Assembly: GCA_023422955.1 (NCBI GenBank)
Contig: JAFAGG010000091.1
Location: 1 to 13,412, forward strand
From: Pseudomonadota bacterium
GTDB lineage: Bacteria; Pseudomonadota; Gammaproteobacteria; Burkholderiales; Burkholderiaceae_D
DNA length: 13,412 nucleotides
Direction: 5' to 3'
The notes under the pieces were generated by a model. The model did not search any database. It saw nothing but the letters and a program-made list of their open reading frames with translations, and was not told where the DNA came from. Of this stretch, positions 6,411-13,363 are shown piece after piece. The first letter of the stretch is position 1. Each line of letters opens with the position of its first letter. Made by a program: the position numbers and the translations under genes.

Positions 6411-7718
6411 TTACTGCGTGGTTTTCGCGGGGTAATACAGCAGATCATTAATGTGGTGGATATCCACCTCGGTCAGTATGCCGGCAGCTGCTTTCAATCT
6501 CAGGCTGTTCAGCAGCGTTTCATAACGCGCGCGCGACAGATCGCGTCTTGCAATGAACAGTTGCTGCTGGGAGTTCAGCACATCGATATTGATGCGCACG
6601 CCGACCTGGTAGCCGAGTTGATTGGCCTCCAGCGCGGAGAGGCTGGAGGCTTCGGCTGCCTCCAGCGCCTTTATCTGGCTCAGGCCCGAATTGACGCTGA
6701 AGTAAGCTTCGCGGGCGGCCTGTGCGGCGGTGCGGCGGGCGTTGGTCAAATTGGCTCTTTCTCTCTCTTGTAAGGCAATGGCTTCATTAACTTTGCTATT
6801 GACATCAAAGCCGGAGAAAAGCGGGACATTCAATTGTAGGGTTATCGTATTTGAGGTTCCATTTGTGTTGGAAGGTGAGATGTTATCCCTGTCGGTTCGG
6901 CCACGTTCTGCAACCAAACCTAATGTGGGTGCATGGCCAGCGCGTTGCAGCCGTATGTCGCGACGCGTCATTTCCAGTGTCAGCTCCTGTGCCACGACAG
7001 CATAGTTGCTGGCTTGCGCCGTGGTGACCCAGGAATCGATCTGTTCCGGTTGCGGTCCGTGTAGATCGACATTGGTGCGCAGTTCGGCCAAGGTATCGAC
7101 TGGGATAGCGGTGATCTGTTCCAATGCACTGCGCGCAATCGCCACGCTGTTTCTGGCGGCGAGTTCCTGCGCGATGATCAGGTCGTAACGCGCCTGGGCT
7201 TCATAAGTATCGGTGATGGTCGCAGTGCCGACTTCAAAGTTGCGCTTGGCAAAGGCCAGTTGTTCGCTGGTCGCTTCCTTTTCCGACAGGATGGAGGACA
7301 GCGTATCTTCCGCGATCAGCACATCGAAATAGGCTTGTGCAACGCGCAATATCAGATCTTGTTGTACTTGTGCGAATTGCGCAACGCTGACTTCGGTTTG
7401 CAGCTTACCTTTTTGATAGGTTTCCCAACTGCCAAGATTAAATAATGGTTGGGTTAATCTGAGCGAGTAGGAATTGCTGTAGCTATGATCGTCTCTTTGC
7501 TCAGTTTGTCTGCGGCTGCCGCTCAGGTTCATGGTCGGCAGCAAACCGGCACGGCCCTGGACCACTCGTTCCTCGCCGGCCGCCAGCGACGCCCGCGCAC
7601 TGGCAATCACGGCATCATTAGCAAGTGCCTGCTGATATATCTGTATCAGGTCGGTGGCCTGCGCCTGCGAAAACAGTCCGGTAGTGGCCAGCAGCATCGC
7701 GAATACAGTCTTACGCAT
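6411..7718 (-). CDS. tolC: TolC-family outer-membrane efflux channel
   Basis: This 435-residue protein has an N-terminal signal peptide (MRKTVFAMLLATTGLFSQAQA, cleavage after about 21), then DLIQIYQQALANDAVIASARA, the usual TolC opening. Two structural repeats are visible, each with helices flanking a two-strand barrel unit. Barrel strands lie near LLPTMNLSGS (59-68), YSLRLTQPLFN (84-94), APTLGLVAER (263-272) and NTITLQLNVPLFSG (290-303). LGYQVGVRINIDVLNSQQQLF (368-388) is a conserved type I secretion/efflux channel segment. It forms the trimeric exit duct for tripartite pumps. The start at 7718 is chosen because GGAG lies 6 bases upstream and the signal peptide follows at once; in-frame ATGs at 7730 and 7787 are less suitable. 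It is the last gene of a pcm-like/rhodanese/tolC operon, and a MacAB-type pump lies divergently. The barrel segments are AT-rich compared with the rest. Confidence 0.93.
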   Translation of the reverse strand: MRKTVFAMLLATTGLFSQAQATDLIQIYQQALANDAVIASARASLAAGEERVVQGRAGLLPTMNLSGSRRQTEQRDDHSYSNSYSLRLTQPLFNLGSWETYQKGKLQTEVSVAQFAQVQQDLILRVAQAYFDVLIAEDTLSSILSEKEATSEQLAFAKRNFEVGTATITDTYEAQARYDLIIAQELAARNSVAIARSALEQITAIPVDTLAELRTNVDLHGPQPEQIDSWVTTAQASNYAVVAQELTLEMTRRDIRLQRAGHAPTLGLVAERGRTDRDNISPSNTNGTSNTITLQLNVPLFSGFDVNSKVNEAIALQERERANLTNARRTAAQAAREAYFSVNSGLSQIKALEAAEASSLSALEANQLGYQVGVRINIDVLNSQQQLFIARRDLSRARYETLLNSLRLKAAAGILTEVDIHHINDLLYYPAKTTQ

Positions 7719-7743
7719 CCGGTTCTCCATCACAACTATGCTC

Positions 7744-8067
7744 TTAATACTTTGGCATGCCGGGATCGACTTGCCGCGCCCAGGCATCGATGCCGCCGCT
7801 CATGTTGGCGACCTGGGTAAAGCCGTTCTTTTCCAGGAAGGCGGCCACCGCCATGCTGCGCATGCCGTGATGGCAGATGCAGACGACGGGTGCATCCGGA
7901 TCGAGATCGGTTTGCTGGGCCGGGACGGTCTGCATCGGCATCAGGCGCGAACCTGGAATATGGCAGATCTGATATTCGCCAGGTTCGCGTACATCCAGCA
8001 GGACCGGTGGCTCGCGCGACGGGTCGGCGAGCCAGTCGGCAACCTGTTGCGCGGTCATTTGTTGCAT
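7744..8067 (-). CDS. Single-domain rhodanese-like sulfurtransferase
   Basis: This 107-residue protein is one complete rhodanese domain (GlpE/PspE size). LLDVREPGEY (23-32) and HIPGS (36-40) mark the N-terminal half. The active-site loop is C65-H-H-G-M-R70-S71 with the catalytic persulfide-forming C65, and the C-terminal SGGIDAWA (90-97) is standard. It probably moves sulfane sulfur between thiols in the cytoplasm; no signal peptide is visible. The start at 8067 is chosen because the domain begins there and GAGGAAGG lies just upstream; an extension to 8127 would run through the end of the methyltransferase gene. The gap to that gene is only 10 bp and the gap to tolC about 25 bp, so the three genes are very likely one transcript. 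The physiological acceptor is unknown. Confidence 0.92.
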   Translation of the reverse strand: MQQMTAQQVADWLADPSREPPVLLDVREPGEYQICHIPGSRLMPMQTVPAQQTDLDPDAPVVCICHHGMRSMAVAAFLEKNGFTQVANMSGGIDAWARQVDPGMPKY

Positions 8068-8077
8068 GCGGCCTTCC

Positions 8078-8743
8078 TCAGAACTTGAAGCGTTCTGGAA
8101 TCTGCGCTTCACGCAGAGGAGTGACATGCGTATCGAACATGTTCACCGTTTCATAAGAAACGTCGGAAAGGCGGGTGATTTTCTGGGCAACCATGACGGG
8201 TGCTTCACCGACGATGACCAGCAGGCGGCCGCCGACCTTGATCTGCTGCAGGAAGGCGTCCGGCACAACAGGCAGCGAACCGGAAATGATGATCACATCA
8301 TAAGGCGCGGCATTTTCTCCCGAACCCTGCCAGCCCAAGGCGCCATTGCCCAGCACGACATCGACATTCTTGATGTTGTAATTGGCCAGGTTTTTTTCAG
8401 CCATCGCCACCAGCGCCGGTTCGATTTCCACCGTAGTCACATGTTTGGCCTGGTGAGCCAGCAAGGCCGCCATATAGCCGGAACCGGTACCGATTTCCAG
8501 CACCCTGTCCGTCTTCTTGATTGCTGCTTCCTGCAGGATACGGGCTTCCATCTTGGGCGCCAGCATGTTGGCATCGCAAGGCAGCGGGATTTCGGTATCC
8601 ATGAAAGCCAGGCTTTGGTAAGCAGCCGGCACGAAGGCTTCACGCTTGACCACCGTCAGCAGATCTAGAATGTCATGATCCAGCACGTTCCAGGTGCGGA
8701 TCTGCTGTTCAATCATGTTATAGCGGGCTTGTTCCGTATTCAT
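8078..8743 (-). CDS. PCMT-family (protein-L-isoaspartate O-methyltransferase-like) SAM methyltransferase
   Basis: This 221-residue class I SAM-dependent methyltransferase contains the motif LEIGTGSGYMAALLAH (82-97), identical at its core to Pcm, followed by the acidic strand end VEIEP (105-109) and the late motif VGGRLLVIVGE (170-180). Overall order and length follow protein-L-isoaspartate O-methyltransferase. However, the active-site segment that reads TISQPYM in E. coli Pcm is NMLAPKM (59-65) here, so the conserved serine is replaced by L61, and GDG is GNG (132-134). It is therefore a divergent paralogue whose repair activity is uncertain, and no symbol is given. The ATG at 8743 lacks a clear Shine-Dalgarno. 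It is the first gene of the operon with the rhodanese and tolC. Confidence 0.85.
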   Translation of the reverse strand: MNTEQARYNMIEQQIRTWNVLDHDILDLLTVVKREAFVPAAYQSLAFMDTEIPLPCDANMLAPKMEARILQEAAIKKTDRVLEIGTGSGYMAALLAHQAKHVTTVEIEPALVAMAEKNLANYNIKNVDVVLGNGALGWQGSGENAAPYDVIIISGSLPVVPDAFLQQIKVGGRLLVIVGEAPVMVAQKITRLSDVSYETVNMFDTHVTPLREAQIPERFKF

Positions 8744-8779
8744 ATTTCAAACATAAAAGAGTTGGATGAGCAGAAAGCG

Positions 8780-8788
8780 ATTCTAGCA
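8780..8788 (-). promoter_or_regulatory. Extended -10 promoter candidate for the pcm-like/rhodanese/tolC operon
   Basis: On the - strand TGCTAGAAT (8788-8780) combines a TGn extension with TAGAAT (5 of 6). The predicted start, near 8773, leaves a leader of about 30 nt. No -35 match sits at 17 bp, which extended -10 promoters can tolerate; a TTGACT occurs only 9 bp upstream. Confidence 0.4.
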
Positions 8789-8816
8789 AACTGCAGTCAA
8801 CTTTCGGCTTTATTTC

Positions 8817-8838
8817 CTATTTCTTGCCTATTTCTTGC
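8817..8838 (+). repeat. Tandem duplication of an 11-mer in the divergent control region
   Basis: CTATTTCTTGC is repeated exactly (8817-8827, 8828-8838) in a pyrimidine-rich tract between the pcm-like gene and macA. It is probably slippage, or an AT-rich upstream element for the leftward promoter. Confidence 0.75.
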
Positions 8839-8888
8839 CCTTTTTTCAGGCTTTTCACGCTAATCGTTTCTGCGAATCCGAAAAAATC

Positions 8889-8909
8889 CACTCTTGGACA
8901 AGCAGAGTG
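8889..8909. repeat. Imperfectly spaced dyad in the divergent control region
   Basis: CACTCT (8889-8894) and AGAGTG (8904-8909) form a 6-bp dyad with a 9-bp centre. It is an operator candidate for the divergent macAB or pcm-like operons; no family can be named. Confidence 0.3.
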
Positions 8910-8999
8910 AGTAATGTAGCGGCTTTGTGTTGCGGGAGTGTGTCTCCGGGTTTTCATGCCTGCAACATAGCCGAAACAGTAGGGAAGTAAAATCGAGCC

Positions 9000-9039
9000 C
9001 GGATTTTTTGCGGGAGAAGCGGATGCCGGATAAGCGGAT
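9000..9039 (+). repeat. Cluster of four CGGAT pentamers upstream of macA
   Basis: CGGAT occurs at 9000, 9020, 9027 and 9035 in direct orientation. Two copies lie inside the longer repeat AAGCGGAT (9017-9024, 9032-9039). Direct-repeat arrays of this kind can bind response regulators, but no consensus I know fits. No convincing promoter was found in 8850-9095; a -10-like TAAAAT lies at 8988-8993. Confidence 0.4.
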
Positions 9040-9095
9040 TTGTCAGGCGTCCTCAGGGCTTCTCTTTGCAAGAAGGCAGTTTATTTAGGAAAGGC

Positions 9096-10457
9096 ATGGC
9101 TGGAATGGGTAAATGGAAAGCAGGAATGGCGGGCGGACTACTGCTGATCGTTGCAGTGGCAGCATTCTATTTCTGGCAGCAACGGGAAGTCGCGCCTCAG
9201 TACCGCACGGCCCTGATCGAAAAGGGCAGAGTGGTTGCCAGCGTTGCAGCGTCCGGCACGCTGAACCCGGTGGTGTCGGTGCAGGTGGGTTCGCAGGTAT
9301 CGGGACAGCTGAAAGAAGTGCTGGTGGACTACAACAGCGAAGTCAAGCGTGGCCAGGTCATCGCCCGTCTGGATCCCCAGTCTTTTGAGCACCGGGTGCA
9401 TCAGGCGCAGGCGGATCTGGATGCGGCGCGCGCGCAGTTGGCCATGCAGCGTGCTTCGGTGGGCGTGCAGCGCGCCCAGGTGGCTCAGGCGGAAGTCAAT
9501 CTGGCAGAAGCCAAGCGTGGGCTGGATCGCAAGCAGGAACTGATGCAGAAAGGTTTTATTTCCGCTGCTGAGCGCGATACGGCGCAGGCAGTGTACGAGG
9601 CGCAGCGCGAGCAGTTGCGGGCAACGCAGGCACAACTGACCGTGGCTGAAGCCAGCACCGGCAATGCGCAGGCGGGCGTCAAGCAGCGTGAAGCCGCGCT
9701 GGCGCAGGCGCGCGTGGACCTGACACGTACCGTCATTACCGCGCCGCTCGACGGCGTGGTGGTCAAGCGCAGCGTGGAAGCCGGGCAGACCGTGGCAGCG
9801 AGCCTGCAGGCGCCGGAGCTTTTCATCATCGCGGAAAACCTGGCTGACATGCGGGTGGAAGTGGCGGTCGATGAGGCGGAAATCGGTCGTATCCAGCCGG
9901 GACAGAAAGCCAGTTTCACCGTGGATGCTTTTGCCGGGAAACGCTTCTTCGGTGAGGTCAAGCAGATTCGCAAGTCGGCACAAGCGGTATCCAACGTGGT
10001 GACTTACATGGTGGAAGTCAGTGCCCAGAATCTCGAACTCATCCTGCTGCCGGGCATGACGGCCAATGTACGCATCACGATTGATCAGCGCGACGAGGTG
10101 CTGAAGGTGCCTAACGCAGCCCTGCGTTTCCGGCCCGTCACGGCGGATGCTTCGCCCACGCCGGCGTCGCAGTCGCCGCGTCAGGATGGCGCAGGCGGAG
10201 AACGCCGTGGTGCTGGGCGCGAAGACGGCGCTCGCGGGCAGGCGCGCGATACGGTAGCACGCGGCCGCATTTACCTGATGGACGCCAAGGGGCAACTGGT
10301 CGAGCGCGATATCGAGCTGGGTTTGACGGATGGCATATCGACGGAAATTCGCGGCGAAGGCCTGGCAGAGGGGGCGCCGGTCGTGATCGGTACCGGTGTC
10401 GGCGCATCGGCAGTCGGAAGAGGCGCTCAGAACCGCCCGTCGATGCGGCTGTTCTGA
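9096..10457 (+). CDS. macA: MacA-like periplasmic adaptor (membrane fusion protein) of an ABC efflux pump
   Basis: This 453-residue adaptor links an inner-membrane ABC transporter to a TolC channel. A single N-terminal membrane anchor (about 11-27) is followed by a lipoyl/barrel-sandwich half-motif VGSQVSGQLKEVLVDYNSEV (64-83). A long alpha-hairpin coiled coil rich in Ala/Gln/Arg spans about 96-208. The second lipoyl half is TVITAPLDGVVVKRSVEAGQ (212-231), then a beta-barrel domain (about 245-335) and a membrane-proximal domain. An unusual Gly/Arg/Asp/Pro-rich low-complexity insert (about 349-388) splits that domain. The start at 9096 is chosen for AGGAAAGG at 9087-9094; an upstream in-frame TTG at 9066 has no support. 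The ABC ATPase gene follows after 12 bp. The substrate could be a macrolide, peptide, lipid or siderophore and cannot be told from sequence. Confidence 0.9.
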   Translation: MAGMGKWKAGMAGGLLLIVAVAAFYFWQQREVAPQYRTALIEKGRVVASVAASGTLNPVVSVQVGSQVSGQLKEVLVDYNSEVKRGQVIARLDPQSFEHRVHQAQADLDAARAQLAMQRASVGVQRAQVAQAEVNLAEAKRGLDRKQELMQKGFISAAERDTAQAVYEAQREQLRATQAQLTVAEASTGNAQAGVKQREAALAQARVDLTRTVITAPLDGVVVKRSVEAGQTVAASLQAPELFIIAENLADMRVEVAVDEAEIGRIQPGQKASFTVDAFAGKRFFGEVKQIRKSAQAVSNVVTYMVEVSAQNLELILLPGMTANVRITIDQRDEVLKVPNAALRFRPVTADASPTPASQSPRQDGAGGERRGAGREDGARGQARDTVARGRIYLMDAKGQLVERDIELGLTDGISTEIRGEGLAEGAPVVIGTGVGASAVGRGAQNRPSMRLF

Positions 10458-10469
10458 GCGGAGAAAAGC

Positions 10470-11189
10470 ATGCCGCTGATAGAAACTCATCGTCTCAGCA
10501 AGAGCTACAGCATGGAAGTCGGCGAAGTGCCGGTATTGCACGACATTTCCGTGTCCATCGAGGCCGGAGAGTTCGTGGCGATCATGGGGCCTTCCGGCTC
10601 CGGCAAGTCGACTTTCATGAACCTGCTGGGCTGCCTGGATGTGCCGAGTGCCGGCGACTATTTGCTGGCCGGCGAGAATGTCGCGCAGCTGGACCAGGAC
10701 AAGCTGGCATCCATACGCAACCAGCGCATAGGTTTCGTGTTCCAGCAGTTCAACCTGCTGCCGCGCACCTCGGCGCTGGATAACGTGTCGTTGCCGCTGC
10801 TTTACACCGGCACGCCGGCCAACGAGCGCCGTGAGAAAGCCTTGCGGCGTTTGACTCAGGTGGGGCTGGCCGAGCGCGTAGGCCATCATCCTTCCCAACT
10901 GTCCGGCGGCCAGCAGCAGCGGGTTGCGATTGCGCGCGCGCTGGTGAATGATCCGGTGCTGATCCTGGCGGATGAACCGACCGGCGCGCTGGATACGCAG
11001 ACCAGCTATGAAGTGATGGCCTTGCTGCAGGACCTGCACCAGCAGGGTATTACCATCGTGCTGGTCACGCATGAGCCGGATGTGGCCGCCTATGCGTCCC
11101 GCATCATCACCTTCCGCGATGGGCACATCGTGTCGGATGAGCTGAACTCCTCGCCCACGGTGAGGCCGGCAGAACAGGTGGCGACATGA
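10470..11189 (+). CDS. MacB-like ABC transporter ATPase subunit (LolD/MacB NBD type)
   Basis: This 239-residue nucleotide-binding protein has every catalytic motif: Walker A GPSGSGKST (40-48), Q-loop in FVFQQFNLL (89-97), signature LSGGQQQR (144-151), Walker B ILADEP (165-170), D-loop GALD (172-175) and the switch histidine H201. It powers the adjacent FtsX-type permease. In E. coli MacB the ATPase and permease are one polypeptide; here they are two genes, as in LolCDE and YknYZ-type systems. GGAG lies 6 bases before the ATG, and the stop overlaps the permease start by 4 bp (ATGA, 11186-11189), so equal synthesis of the two subunits is likely. The C-terminus beyond 222 is short and polar. Confidence 0.93.
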   Translation: MPLIETHRLSKSYSMEVGEVPVLHDISVSIEAGEFVAIMGPSGSGKSTFMNLLGCLDVPSAGDYLLAGENVAQLDQDKLASIRNQRIGFVFQQFNLLPRTSALDNVSLPLLYTGTPANERREKALRRLTQVGLAERVGHHPSQLSGGQQQRVAIARALVNDPVLILADEPTGALDTQTSYEVMALLQDLHQQGITIVLVTHEPDVAAYASRIITFRDGHIVSDELNSSPTVRPAEQVAT

Positions 11190-12418
11190 ATCTATGGGCA
11201 ACTTTCCAGATCGCCTTGCATGCCTTGCGGCTGAACATGCTGCGCACCGGCCTGACCATGCTGGGCATCGTGATCGGCGTGGCGGCCGTCATCATCATGG
11301 TGGCGATAGGCGGCGGCGCGCAGGCGCGCATCGAAGACCAGATCAAGAGCCTGGGTTCCAATCTGATCCTGATCATGCCGGGCGCAACGTCGGCCGGCGG
11401 GGTGCGCATCGCGGCCGGTAGCGGCAACAACCTGACGGAAGACGATGCGACTGCGATAGGGCGCGAGATCAACGGCGTCCAGGCATCGGCGCCTACCTAT
11501 CGCGGCAGCGGCCAGCTGATTGCCGGCGGCAGCAACTGGGCTTCCAGCGTGCAGGGCGTGACGCCGGAATTCTTCGAGGCGCGGGAATGGGCGCTGTACG
11601 ACGGGCGCATTTTCGAGCCGGCGGAAATTACCACGTCGGCCAAGGTGGCCATCATCGGAGGCACGGTTGCCGAGCAGCTGTATGGCAGCATTGATGCAGT
11701 GGGGCAGATGCTGCGCATTAACAATGTGCCCTTCACCGTGGTCGGCGTGCTGAATTCCAAGGGTAATAACATCATGGGCCAGGACCAGGACGATATCGTG
11801 CTGGTGCCGGTGTCCACGGCGCGCAACCGGCTGTTCGGCAATCCTCAGGGCAAGTTGCGCCGTGTCAGCAGCATCACCGTGAAAGTGGTGGAAGGCATGA
11901 ACATGGGGCAGGTCGAAGAGGATATTCGCGCCCTGATGCGTCAGCGTCAGCGCACCCAGCCCGGCCAGATGGAAAGCTTCACCGTGCGTAACCTGAGTGA
12001 AATGCTGGCCGCGCAGGAAGAAGCTTCCAAGGTCATGACAGGCTTGCTGGCTGCGGTGGCGTCGATTTCGCTGCTGGTCGGCGGCATCGGCATCATGAAT
12101 ATCATGCTGGTGTCAGTGACCGAGCGCACGCGCGAGATCGGCCTGCGCATGGCAGTCGGCGCGCGTCCCAATGACATCCTGACGCAATTCCTGGTCGAAG
12201 CGCTGACGCTCTCGCTGATCGGCGGCGCCATCGGGATCGCGATGGGTGCGATGGGGGCGTGGCTGGTGACAGCCGCTACCGGATTGCCGGCCGTTTTGTC
12301 GATGACGGCCATTCTGGTCGCCACGCTTTTTTCTGCCGCCATCGGGGTTTTCTTCGGCTGGTATCCGGCCCGCAAGGCGGCACGGATGCTGCCGATCCAG
12401 GCCTTGCGCTATGAGTAG
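11186..12418 (+). CDS. MacB/FtsX-type ABC transporter permease
   Basis: The 410 residues form the MacB architecture: a short cytoplasmic start, transmembrane helix 1 (about 22-42), a large periplasmic domain (about 45-280), then three C-terminal helices (about 284-308, 336-362, 372-392). Family hallmarks are LRTGLTMLGIVIGVAAVI (19-36), VTERTREIGLRMAVGA (311-326) after helix 2, and the C-terminal PARKAARMLPIQALRYE (394-410). Such mechanotransmission permeases do not carry substrate through the membrane but drive periplasmic cargo into a TolC channel through the adaptor. The gene is translationally coupled to the ATPase upstream and overlaps the YkgJ-like gene downstream by 8 bp. Confidence 0.93.
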   Translation: MNLWATFQIALHALRLNMLRTGLTMLGIVIGVAAVIIMVAIGGGAQARIEDQIKSLGSNLILIMPGATSAGGVRIAAGSGNNLTEDDATAIGREINGVQASAPTYRGSGQLIAGGSNWASSVQGVTPEFFEAREWALYDGRIFEPAEITTSAKVAIIGGTVAEQLYGSIDAVGQMLRINNVPFTVVGVLNSKGNNIMGQDQDDIVLVPVSTARNRLFGNPQGKLRRVSSITVKVVEGMNMGQVEEDIRALMRQRQRTQPGQMESFTVRNLSEMLAAQEEASKVMTGLLAAVASISLLVGGIGIMNIMLVSVTERTREIGLRMAVGARPNDILTQFLVEALTLSLIGGAIGIAMGAMGAWLVTAATGLPAVLSMTAILVATLFSAAIGVFFGWYPARKAARMLPIQALRYE

Positions 12419-12674
12419 AGAGCAATGCCGCGCCGGCTGCGGCGCGTGCTGCATTGCGCCTTCTATTTCCACGCCCATCCCCGGCATGCCCGACGGCAAG
12501 CCGGCAGGCATGCGTTGCGTGCAACTTGACCAGGAAAATCGCTGTCGTATTTTCGGCCAGCCTTCTCGTCCGGCTGTATGCGCCAGCCTGAAGCCCGAAC
12601 CGGAAATGTGCGGCAGCACTCGTGAGCACGCTTTGCGTTATCTGCGCGAACTGGAGCAGCTGACTTCCGCCTGA
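12411..12674 (+). CDS. YkgJ-family cysteine-cluster protein (putative Zn/Fe-binding)
   Basis: This 87-residue protein carries eight cysteines: C6, C10, C13, C14, C36, C45, C57 and C67. The N-terminal pattern C-x3-C-x2-CC in CRAGCGACC is the signature of the YkgJ/PF03692 zinc- or iron-chelating family. The later segment PSRPAVCASL (51-60) followed by MCG (66-68) is also typical. No enzymatic role is established that I know of; metal or Fe-S binding is suggested by the cysteine pattern only. The protein is small and cytoplasmic, without signal or membrane segment. The ATG at 12411 lies inside the last codons of the permease, with no clear ribosome site, so translation probably depends on termination of the upstream gene. 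The link with efflux is not understood. Confidence 0.88.
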   Translation: MSREQCRAGCGACCIAPSISTPIPGMPDGKPAGMRCVQLDQENRCRIFGQPSRPAVCASLKPEPEMCGSTREHALRYLRELEQLTSA

Positions 12675-12728
12675 ACCGGGAGTCCGTAATTTCAGGAATT
12701 TCAGTAGTTATTAAGGAATTGAGGAGGA

Positions 12729-13283
12729 ATGATGAAGCGCAAACTGAGAATGGGCCTGCTGCTGGCAGTTGCCTTGCTGGCCGGTGCCTGTGCCAGCCTG
12801 TTCGGCCAGCGCAATGTCGATGTGCCGCTGGCGCTGCTGCAGGAACATATGTCGAATCGCTTTCCCTTCAACAGCCGCTACCTGGAAATTTTCGACATTC
12901 ACTTGAGCAATCCCAAGCTGTCGCTGCAACCGGATACCAACCGCGTCGTGACAAACATAGAAGCGCGGATCCTGCCTTCCTTTCTGAAGCAGCCCTGGAC
13001 CGGCAACTTTACCGTGTCGGGCCGCCTGGCTGTCGATAACGAGCGGCGCGCGCTGGTGCTGGCTGAACCGCGCATCGAAAACCTCAACTTTGCCGGACTG
13101 GATAATCGTTATGGGCAGCAGGTGACGCGCATCGGCAGCCTGCTGGCTGAAGAAGTTTTGAGGAATCTCCCCCTCTATACTTTTACAGAAGATAAATTTC
13201 GGTATGCCGGCACAAGTTTCACGCCGACTAAAATTACCACGCGTAACAATGGACTCATGGTAACCTTTGAACCGGTAAAATAA
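12729..13283 (+). CDS. DUF1439 (YceB-like) lipoprotein
   Basis: This 184-residue protein starts with a lipoprotein signal: Lys/Arg-rich start, hydrophobic core (about 8-18) and lipobox LAGAC with C21 as the acylated residue. The residue after the cysteine is Ala, which favours outer-membrane sorting. The rest is predominantly beta, with NVDVPLALLQEHMSNRFPF (29-47), the repeated hydrophobic-polar strand pattern and a terminal FTPTKITTRNNGLMVTFEP typical of DUF1439, to which E. coli YceB belongs. The family resembles lipid-binding folds, but its function is not established. Two ATGs (12729 and 12732) compete: GAGGAGG at 12721-12727 is slightly better placed for 12732. A 9-bp near-repeat (AATTTCAG twice, 12688-12704) lies upstream. 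A strong terminator follows. Confidence 0.88.
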   Translation: MMKRKLRMGLLLAVALLAGACASLFGQRNVDVPLALLQEHMSNRFPFNSRYLEIFDIHLSNPKLSLQPDTNRVVTNIEARILPSFLKQPWTGNFTVSGRLAVDNERRALVLAEPRIENLNFAGLDNRYGQQVTRIGSLLAEEVLRNLPLYTFTEDKFRYAGTSFTPTKITTRNNGLMVTFEPVK

Positions 13284-13300
13284 CGCTCTAGGTCGTCGCG

Positions 13301-13335
13301 AAAACCCGCGCGGCAGCGATGCCGGCGGGTTTTTT
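13301..13335 (+). terminator. Rho-independent terminator after the DUF1439 gene
   Basis: AAAACCCGCGCGGC (13301-13314) pairs with GCCGGCGGGTTTT (13321-13333), with one bulged base, around the loop AGCGAT; six T residues (13330-13335) follow. It ends the macAB/lipoprotein transcript before uppP. Confidence 0.9.
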
Positions 13336-13363
13336 ATTGCTTGTTGCATACCTCTTTTCATAC

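Noticed and set aside
8068..8127. Longer rhodanese start at 8127
   Set aside because: It would overlap the end of the methyltransferase gene by 50 bp and add residues outside the rhodanese fold.
8066..8668. 200-codon + strand open frame opposite the PCMT-like gene
   Set aside because: It has no domain or ribosome site; the opposite strand shows the SAM-binding motif and operon spacing.
9066..9095. TTG start for macA at 9066
   Set aside because: It is a rare start codon without a ribosome site; AGGAAAGG lies just before the ATG at 9096.
9138..11201. 687-codon open frame on the - strand spanning the adaptor and ATPase genes
   Set aside because: It is antisense to two genes with clear domain motifs; the strong GC bias at third codon positions removes stops in that frame. 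Its His/Arg/Gln-rich translation shows no domain.
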